NCBI RefSeq assembly: GCF_024582695.1
Contig: NZ_CP102081.1
Span: 829,516-893,515, forward strand
Length of the DNA: 64,000 nucleotides
Reading direction: 5' to 3'
From: Mycoplasma sp. 1578d
Lineage (GTDB): Bacteria > Bacillota_I > Bacilli_A > Mycoplasmatales > Metamycoplasmataceae
The position numbers and the translations under genes were made by a program. Shown piece after piece: positions 56,945 to 64,000 of this stretch. The notes beneath the pieces were generated by a model. That model was not told the DNA's origin. It worked only from the letters and a program-made list of their open reading frames with translations, and ran no database searches. Position 1 is the stretch's first letter. Each line of letters begins with the position of its first letter.

Positions 56945-58146
56945 TATCCATTAAATTGTTGTTTTAGAAAATTGATTTTTTCCTGAAGTTTATCATTTGT
57001 TAGAGGAACAAATTTATTAAAACCTGAGAAAATTCCGTAAGTATTTTCTTCTTGTGTAAGTTGTTCTAAGGCTTTAGTAAATAGTTTTTGTTGTGCTAAA
57101 GGCATTTTTTTACGTGATAAAACAGCATCATAAAACAAAGGCCCAGCCATAGTTAAATATCTAATTTGCTCATTTGGGTATTTGGTTGGTTTAAAATTTG
57201 AACCTGCTTGTGTAAAGTTAAATACACCATCATAATCAAAACCAATTCTATATGTTTTTTTATCTGTTGTTTCTACACCTAAATTTTTTTCATTTCCTTT
57301 ACCACTTAAAACAAAGTTGTTTTGGTTGGTTAAATAATCTGAAATTTCTTTATAAGTTTTTCCAAAGTTTTGAGCTATAACCGAAACTGGTGCTATATAT
57401 TTAGAAAGACTTGATGTTTTTTTGTATAAAATTCCATAACTTTTAAACGTGTCTCAATCTTTGTCAAGTCATGCTTTTTTAATTTTTTCTCTAATTTCTG
57501 GGGTTCCTGAAATTAAAATTGATCCATAAAAATTTTCGGTAAATTCGTTTGTTTTGTAAAATGCTCCATATTTTGAGCCGTCTCATTTTAATAATCTTTC
57601 TTTTTCTTCACCTGTTCAGGTTGGATATTCACCAAATTGTTTATTTTCTAATTGTAATGTATTTGCTTTTTGAGCCATTTCATATAATGGGTCTTTGTCT
57701 TTTTTATTTTCAAATTTAGCTGCTATTTCTGGTGTCCATAAAAATTTATATGTTTGAGTTTGAGCAACTGTAGGTAATAAATCTTCTGTTTTTTGTTTTG
57801 ATATTGTAGAGTAACTCAAAATCATAAAATCCTGTTCTGGATTATTTGCTAAAAATTGTTGATATGAAGCTCCTGTATCATCAGCATAAACTAATTTAAT
57901 TGAAACATCTTTGTATTGTTTTAATGAATTATCTTTATTTTTAAGATCGTTAAAATGTTTAGTTAATACGTTTTCTCATTTTGTTTTTTGTTCATCAGTA
58001 TAACCTGAGTTTGGTGTTGGTACTAAAAATTTAATATCTGTATCTCATGTATTGGTTTGTGAAGCAGTACATGATGCTGCAACTAGTGGTGCTAAACCTA
58101 GCGATCCTAGAATTAGCGGTTTTATTTTTTTAAATATTTTATACAT
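56944..58146 (-). CDS. p37/Cypl-type substrate-binding lipoprotein (thiamine/TPP)
   Basis: 400 residues. Signal MYKIFKKIKPLILGSLGLAP with lipobox VAASC (Cys26). The body resembles mycoplasma p37/Cypl: TDIKFLVPTPNSGYT, KLVYADDTGASYQQFLANN, DFMILSYSTIS, RIGFDYDGVFNFT. Cypl of M. hyorhinis binds thiamine pyrophosphate. Here a TPP riboswitch lies directly upstream, strongly supporting thiamine/TPP uptake. SD AAGGAG. Many TGA-Trp codons. Confidence 0.9.
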
Positions 58147-58192
58147 AAAAAAACTCCTTGTTTTTAAGGGGTTTTACTGAAAAATAACTCTG

Positions 58193-58277
58193 TCAGTTAA
58201 CTTAGCTACGCAAGCATTGCCTTGATCAGCTTAGGTATTTCTCAGCCTTTCTAACGAAAGGCACCCTCGTTAATTAC
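58193..58277 (-). promoter_or_regulatory. TPP (thiamine pyrophosphate) riboswitch
   Basis: Minus-strand sequence has the THI-box core in order: GAGGGTGCC, GGCTGAGAAATACC, GCTGATC, then GCAATGCTTGCGTAG. P1 is formed by TTAAC near 58272 and GTTAA near 58198. Downstream CCCCTTAAAAACAAGGAG can fold CCTT/AAGG over the ribosome site of the lipoprotein gene, suggesting translational control: ligand bound, SD hidden. ACTGA/TCAGT just before it is a candidate switching stem. Confidence 0.92.
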
Positions 58278-58385
58278 TTTATAATTATAACAAATTAACT
58301 TTTAAAAATAAAATAATGTATAAAATATTCAAACATTTTAATGATAATATTTATGCATATTTTGTGATTGAAAGTATTAAATGTA

Positions 58386-58413
58386 AATAAAAAACTCGCA
58401 AAAGCGAGTTTTC
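58386..58413 (-). terminator. Terminator of the rpsL-rpsG-fusA operon
   Basis: AAAACTCGC (58391-58399) / GCGAGTTTT (58404-58412), loop AAAA, T-rich on the minus strand; 24 nt after fusA stop. Confidence 0.85.
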
Positions 58414-58436
58414 TTGTGGGTACTTTTAAAATAATT

Positions 58437-60527
58437 TTAATCTTCGTCTTTGTTTTGAATATTTCTACGTTTAATGATTTCGTCAGAAATATTTTTTGGA
58501 CATTTTTCGTAATGATCAAATTGCATTTGATATGTTCCACGTCCACTGGTCATTGATCTAAGTTCGGTTGAATATCCAAACATTTCTGAAAGAGGAACAG
58601 CGGCACGAACAATTGTAGCTCCATCGTTTCTTTGTTCTTGGTCGTTAACAAGTCCTCTTCTTCTTGAAAGATCCCCGATAACATCTCCAATGTGGTCGCT
58701 AGGAACAACAACTGCCACATCCATAATTGGTTCTAAAAGAACTGTTCCAATAGCATCTTTAGCTTTAGTAAGAGCTTTAGAAGCAGCAATTTTATAAGCT
58801 AATTCGGATGAATCGACATCGTGGTATGATCCATCAAATAAAGTAGCTTTAATATCAATCATTGGGTATCCAGCTAAAATACCAGCAGCCATTTTGTCTT
58901 CAAGACCTTTTTGAATTGGTTTAATGTATTCTTTAGGAATTTTTCCACCAACAATTTTGTCAACAAATTCAAATCCACCATCTGGGTTTGGTTCAAATTT
59001 CAATCAAACGTGTCCGTATTGACCTTTACCACCTGATTGTTTAATATGTTTACCTTCAACTTCTGCAGTTTTAGTAATTGTTTCACGGTACGAAACTTGA
59101 GGTGCTCCAACTTTAACTTGTACACCAAATTCACGTCTTAAACGATCTACAATGATATCAAGGTGTAACTCACCCATACCAGCAATAATGGTTTGTCCAG
59201 TTTCTTCATCAGTATAAGTTCTGAATGTAGGATCTTCAGCAGCTAATTTTTGTAATCCTAATGAAAGTTTTTCAGTAGCAGCTTTTGATTCAGGTTCAAG
59301 AGCTTGCGAAATAACTGGTTCAGGGAATACCATTTTTTCAAGCACAATTTTTGGTGATTTTTCTGAAATTAAAGTATCTCCAGTAGTGGTTGATTTAAGT
59401 CCAACGGCTGCAGCAATATCTCCAGCACGACATTCATCAATTTCCACACGGTTATTGGCATGCATTTGTAGAATACGTCCAATACGTTCTTTTTGTTCTT
59501 TAGTTGAGTTATAAACGTAACTTCCTTTATTTAAAACTCCACGATAAACACGGAAGAATGTTAAGGTTCCAACAAATGGATCAGTCATAACTTTAAATGC
59601 CAAAGCAGCAAATTCAGCATCATCAGTTGCTAAAACATCTACTTGTTTATCACCTTCATAAGCTTTAATTGGGGGAATATCAAGAGGTGAAGGTAAATAA
59701 TCAACCACTGCGTCAATCATTTTCTTAACCCCTTTGTTTTTAAATGATGTCCCACAAACAGCTGGGAAAAATTCTGCAGTTAAAGTAGCTTTGCGAATTG
59801 CTTCTTTAAATGAAGCTTCATCTAATTCTCCGCCTTCAAGCACTATCATCATTACTTCTTCGTCATAATTAGCAACTGCTTCAAGTAATTCTTGTCTTTT
59901 TAATTTAGCAACATCTACTAATTCAGCTGGAATTTCAGTTTCAAACTCTTCTTCTTGAGCTTCGCCATTATAAGTAACTGCTTTCATAGTTACTAAATCA
60001 ATAATTCCAGTAAAGTCTGCTTCAGAACCAATTGGTCATTGAATTGCAACTGCGTTCCCGCCAAGTCTGGTTTTAACTGATTCAACCGATTTTTCAAAAT
60101 CAGCTCCAGCTTTATCCATTTTATTTACGTACACAATTCTTGGTACTTTATAATTGGTTGCTTGTCTTCAAACAGTTTCAGTTTGAGGTTCAACTCCTGA
60201 TTGAGCGTCTAAAACAGCAACTGCACCATCAAGCACACGCAATGAACGTTCTACCTCAACAGTAAAATCAACGTGTCCAGGAGTATCAATAACGTTAATT
60301 CTTTTTCCTTTTCAAAACGCTGTGGTTGCAGCTGAGGTAATGGTAATTCCTCTTTCTTGCTCTTGAGCCATTCAGTCCATTTGTGAAGCTCCATCGTGAG
60401 TTTCACCAATTTTGTGAATTTTACCTGTATGAAATAAAATTCTTTCAGTTGTAGTAGTTTTACCTGCATCAATGTGAGCCATAATACCGATGTTTCGGTA
60501 GTCTTTTAAATCATAATCTCTTGCCAT
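58437..60527 (-). CDS. fusA: Elongation factor G
   Basis: 696 residues. Translational GTPase driving translocation. G1 [11 protein letters not shown]2 RGITITSA, G3 DTPGHVDF, G4 NKMDKAGAD, domain II, and C-terminal domains IV-V ([37 protein letters not shown]). ATG 60527, 27 nt downstream of rpsG, in the standard str operon order. No tuf follows in this window. Confidence 0.97.
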
Positions 60528-60554
60528 AATATCTATTAATTATATACTAAGATA

Positions 60555-61025
60555 CTATCATCTGAAGTGTGCAAATGCACGGTTTGCTTCAGCCATTTTG
60601 TGAGTATCTTCACGTTTCTTAATAGCTCCTCCTGTTTTGTTTGATGCGTCAATAATTTCATTAGCTAAACGCACATCCATGGTTTTTTCGTTTCTAGTAC
60701 GTGCGTAATTAACAAGTCATCTAAGAGCAAGTGTTTTCTTTCTACGTGGAGAAACTTCGGTAGGAACTTGATAGTTGGTTCCTCCGATTCTTCTGGTTCT
60801 AATTTCTAATTGTGGAGTAATATTTTCTACAGCTTGTAAAAATACTTCCATTGGGTCTTTTTGAGTTTTTTCTTTCACAATTTCAAATGCTGAATAAAGA
60901 ATATCTTGAGCAATTGATTTTTTTCCGTCAAGCATAATAGTGTTAATTAATTTTGTAACAATTACAGAATTAAAAACTGGATCTGCAAGTACTTCACGGA
61001 TTGGTGCACTTTTTTTTCTTGACAT
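60555..61025 (-). CDS. rpsG: 30S ribosomal protein S7
   Basis: 156 residues, full length. [27 protein letters not shown] start; [19 protein letters not shown] and [13 protein letters not shown] core; [25 protein letters not shown] end. The last Trp is a TGA, then TAG. SD AGGAGG. Binds 16S rRNA at the decoding head; often autoregulates the str operon. Confidence 0.98.
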
Positions 61026-61077
61026 ATTGTCCTCCTATTTTCGATTCATTAAATAATAAGTAATTTGATTAATTTAA

Positions 61078-61494
61078 CTATTTAGCTTTTTCTCTTTTAG
61101 CTCCGTATAAACTACGTCCTTGTTTACGTTTAGCAACTCCGGCAGCATCTTGGGTTCCACGAACAATGTGGTATCTAACCCCAGGTAAGTCTTTAACACG
61201 ACCTCCACGAATTAACACCACTGAGTGTTCTTGTAGATTGTGTCCTTCTCCTGGAATATAAGCTGTAACTTCCATTCCGTTTGATAATTTAACACGAGCA
61301 TATTTACGTAACGCTGAGTTAGGTTTTTTAGGTGTCATTGTTGCAACACGAGTACATACACCACGTTTAAATGGTGAAGCCATTTTTTTAGCTTTTTTAA
61401 TCAGCGAGTTGTAACTTAAACTTAAAGCAGGTGCGTTTTGTTTCTTTTCTTTTGAAACACGCCCGCTTGTAACTAGTTGATTTGTTGTTGGCAT
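61078..61494 (-). CDS. rpsL: 30S ribosomal protein S12
   Basis: 138 residues. [22 protein letters not shown] and [28 protein letters not shown] are the decoding-centre loops. The residues where streptomycin resistance arises read KKPNS and GRVKDLPG, wild-type. SD AAGGAAG. Minus-strand TATAAT at 61563-61568 may drive the rpsL-rpsG-fusA operon. Confidence 0.98.
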   Translation of the reverse strand: MPTTNQLVTSGRVSKEKKQNAPALSLSYNSLIKKAKKMASPFKRGVCTRVATMTPKKPNSALRKYARVKLSNGMEVTAYIPGEGHNLQEHSVVLIRGGRVKDLPGVRYHIVRGTQDAAGVAKRKQGRSLYGAKREKAK

Positions 61495-61637
61495 TTTGAA
61501 CTTCCTTTCTGTATTTTTAAATTTAAAACTAGTCTAATAACATATAAAAGATATGTAGATTTATTATATATTAAATTCTGATCCGTGTGTATCATATTTT
61601 AAATTATTTTTTTCTCTATAGAAAATTGGGACAAAAT

Positions 61638-62750
61638 TTATTTTAAGTTTATTTTGGTTTTGATTTGTGATTTAATTTTATTTAAATTTAATTTAATAAA
61701 ATATTTAATTAATCTTCAACTTTGAATCACTTTATCAATAAAAATATTAATTCAGAATAAGCACAAAATTCAAGATAATACGTAAATCAAACTTCAAGCA
61801 ACTGAAATATTATGATCTAACAAACTAATTGGATTGAGGGATATATTAGTTGCTTGATTTAAAGTATTGACATACAATGAATGTCTGGTTATTTGTAATA
61901 AATGTGTGGTTGGTATTATCGAACAAAATGAACGTAATCAACTTGGATAATATGCTAATGGAATGAACGATCCAATAAAATATCCTCCAAACAAAATCAG
62001 CATGATATTTAACGCTTGCGAAATATTTAATGATCTTAAGCGTGATAAAACAATTGGAAATAATAATGAAGCAAATAAAGTACCACAAATCATAAGTAAA
62101 AAAGTATTAAACATGGTTGATCAATTTAAAATATTAATAATTTGATAAGTGAATAATGAACTTTGTGGTTCTTTAGCTGTTGATGAGTATATAGCTTCTA
62201 AACTTTTTAAAATTTGATCAGCATTATTTCCGTATTGAGCACTTAATTCTGGTTTTTCTTTAATATATTTAATTAAAGAAGCAACTGAATCAATGGTTTC
62301 CGAGGCAATACTTTTAAGTATTAACTTAGAATTAAAAGTTTTAATTTCATTAACATTAAAACCTAAAATAAAAAAGATAAAAATGATAAATGTTAAAAAT
62401 GTAGTGATAAAGTTTATTGCAAAGTTAAATAAAAAATAACTATATCGAATTTTTCAATGTTTAATCGGTGTAACTTTAATATCGTTGATAGCATTATTAT
62501 AATTATCTTGAATCTGGATTACAGTTAATGTTGATCCGTTAATAATAGTAATTAAAAAAATTAGACCAGTTCCAATTTGAAAATTATCTCGAGCTAATAA
62601 AGATTTATGTCCTCTTTGAAGTGAAACTAAGTTAAAAATTAATAAGAGAATAACAAAAATAAAAATAGGGGCTATTAAACTAAAGAAAAAGCGAAATTTT
62701 TGATTTCACAGTGAAATAAATTGTCGACGAAATAAAATATATGTACTCAT
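61638..62750 (-). CDS. ABC-2 type exporter permease
   Basis: 370 residues. MSTYILFRRQFISLWNQKFRFFFSLIAPIFIF start, typical of ABC-2 permeases, long extracytoplasmic loop (about 135-215), then five helices including SQALNIMLILFGGYFIGSFIPL and the signature loop PSWLRSFCSIIPTTHLLQITRHSLY. Partner ATPase is encoded 7 nt upstream. The substrate is unknown; similar pairs export drugs or lipids. A basic Lys/Ile-rich tail ends the protein. Many TGA-Trp codons. Confidence 0.85.
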
Positions 62751-62757
62751 AAGATCC

Positions 62758-63678
62758 TTAATTATTAACTATTGACAAAAAGACATCGTCCATGTCCCCT
62801 TTAATAATTTCAATATCATTAAAAATGTGTTTATGTTCAGTTAAATATTCATTAATTTTTTTAGTGTTTTTAAAAGTAATTAAATAACAATTATTTTGAA
62901 AAATAAATTCTTTGCCTGAATTTTGTATATATTCTTCTAATTTAATGTTCTTTTTAGAATAAATTTTTAAAGTTGCATAAGTATATTTATTTTTTAAATC
63001 TGCTACAGTCCCCTGAGCAACAATTTCCCCTTTATTCAAAACAATGACATGATCACAATTACTTGCTTCCTCCATATAATGTGTAGTTAAAATAATGGTT
63101 AATAATTGCTTTTCTCTCAGATTATTTAAAATTTTTCACACTAATTTCCGAGAACTTGGATCTAAGCCAGTGGTTGGTTCATCTAAAAATAAAATGCTTG
63201 GAGAATGAATGAGAGCTCTTGCTATATCAACTCTACGCCTTTGCCCGCCGGATAATGTTTTATATAGTTTATTTGCAAATTCTTCTAATTCAAAAAGTTT
63301 AATCATGTCTTGAACTTTTTCTTTAATCATAGCTTTTTTATCTCTAAAATATAAAAAAGCTCGCTCATATAAAATTTCTCTTACCGATAAATAACGATCT
63401 AAAATCGAATCTTGAAACACAACTCCAATTTGACTTTTAATATATTCAGGATAATCATTAATATTTTTATTATTAATTAGTACATTACCTGAATCTGGTT
63501 TAATAAAGCTTAAAATAATATTTAATGTGGTTGTTTTTCCGGCTCCGTTAATCCCTAAAAAACCAAATAATTCACCTTTATAAACATTAAAAGTGAGATT
63601 GTTAATGGTTTTGGTTTCCCCATATGTTTTATTTAAATTTTCAATTGATAAGATAATTTCTTTATTATTAGGTTTCAT
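62758..63678 (-). CDS. ABC-2 exporter ATP-binding protein
   Basis: 306 residues. Walker A GINGAGKTTTL, Q-loop VVFQDSILD, signature TLSGGQRRRVDIARA, Walker B ILFLDEPTTGLDPSSR, H-loop LTTHYMEEA. Extra C-terminal domain (about 215-306), as in DrrA/CcmA-type ATPases. One TGA-Trp. Forms a two-gene operon with the permease. AAGGAT overlaps the stop and serves the permease. Confidence 0.92.
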
Positions 63679-63714
63679 ATTACTTATTTTTATTATAGTT
63701 TAATATTTTTAAGT

Positions 63715-63888
63715 TTTACAATAAATATCCACAAGTCAAATTACCTGTTTTTTTAATTGTTATTTTTTAAATTATATACACATTTTTAGCATATTAAACT
63801 TGTGAATAAAATTGTGAATAACTTTTTATTTATTTGATAATTCACAATTATTTTATTGTATTAATTTTTAAAGAATAAAATTATAGAC
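63715..63888. other. DnaA-box-rich gap, candidate replication origin
   Basis: Four DnaA-box-like 9-mers: ATATCCACA (63725-63733), TGTGAATAA (63801-63809 and 63813-63821, i.e. TTATTCACA on the minus strand), and TAATTCACA (63838-63846). The rest is almost pure A/T, suitable for unwinding. Genes to the left run leftward and the ORF at 63889 runs rightward, as expected around oriC. Confidence 0.6.
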
Positions 63889-64000
63889 ATGAAAGAATTT
63901 ATCAAAGAAAATTCAGCTTATAGTGAAATTGATTTAAAAATTTTAACCGACCAATTTAAAGAAGATTTAGTTAATAAAGTTGATAATCTTTGATATTCTG
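63889..64000 (+). CDS. Start of a rightward gene, possibly dnaA (truncated by window)
   Basis: 37 codons open to the edge: MKEFIKENSAYSEIDLKIL..., one TGA-Trp (NLWYS). It is suggested to be DnaA only because it directly follows DnaA boxes and because LTDQFKEDLVNKVDNLWYS resembles a helical DnaA domain I; no signature motif is reached. No SD; TAAAAT (63876-63881) ends 7 nt before ATG. Confidence 0.45.

Overview
The window comes from a wall-less Mollicute, most likely a Mycoplasma/Mycoplasmopsis of the hominis group. TGA is read as Trp throughout: nearly every long gene stays open only if TGA is sense. The DNA is very AT-rich and intergenic gaps are short. Other signs are a lone 5S rRNA gene, lipobox lipoproteins, a p37-type ABC transporter, and housekeeping blocks typical of reduced Firmicutes. 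The species cannot be named from sequence alone.

Layout. 0.1-5.9 kb: uvrB (-), tRNA-Gly, a possible antisense small RNA, a GNAT acetyltransferase, asnS and tmcAL. 5.9-10.2 kb: a large HExxH lipoprotein, then a divergent EcoRII/SsoII-like restriction-modification pair with an inverted-repeat operator between the genes. 10.2-15.3 kb (-): an RNA uracil-C5 methyltransferase, rsmD, a DJ-1/PfpI protein, two membrane proteins and def. 15.4-22.0 kb (-): the conserved block asp23-like, fakA, plsX, rnc, smc. 22.1-28.6 kb: lysS, a Cof-type phosphatase, a decayed ulaA, transketolase, 5S rRNA and a frameshifted thioredoxin.

28.6-40 kb is a defence island on the minus strand. It holds two small membrane proteins, a Hachiman module (HTH regulator, HamA nuclease, HamB helicase) and a type I restriction-modification locus. 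hsdR is interrupted by a 14-bp tandem repeat that carries an in-frame TAA. hsdS has two near-identical target-recognition domains joined by TAEL repeats, and a third domain cut off by another 14-bp repeat array.

40.4-54.4 kb: a two-domain choline-kinase-like fusion, a zinc-ribbon protein, rnhB, the ECF transporter core (ecfA1, ecfA2, ecfT), trmB, NADH oxidase, a LicA-like kinase, cdsA and polC. 54.4-58.3 kb: a TPP-riboswitch-controlled p37-type thiamine transporter whose permease is frameshifted near its end. 58.4-63.7 kb: rpsL-rpsG-fusA and an ABC exporter, all leftward. The window ends in a DnaA-box-rich gap before a rightward ORF, which looks like oriC-dnaA; leftward genes to its left fit replication leaving that point.

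Themes: phase-variable and layered DNA defence, several recently broken genes (ulaA, trxA, the thiamine permease, the hsdS third domain), and repeated use of apparently leaderless promoters in which the -10 hexamer ends 6-8 nt before ATG.
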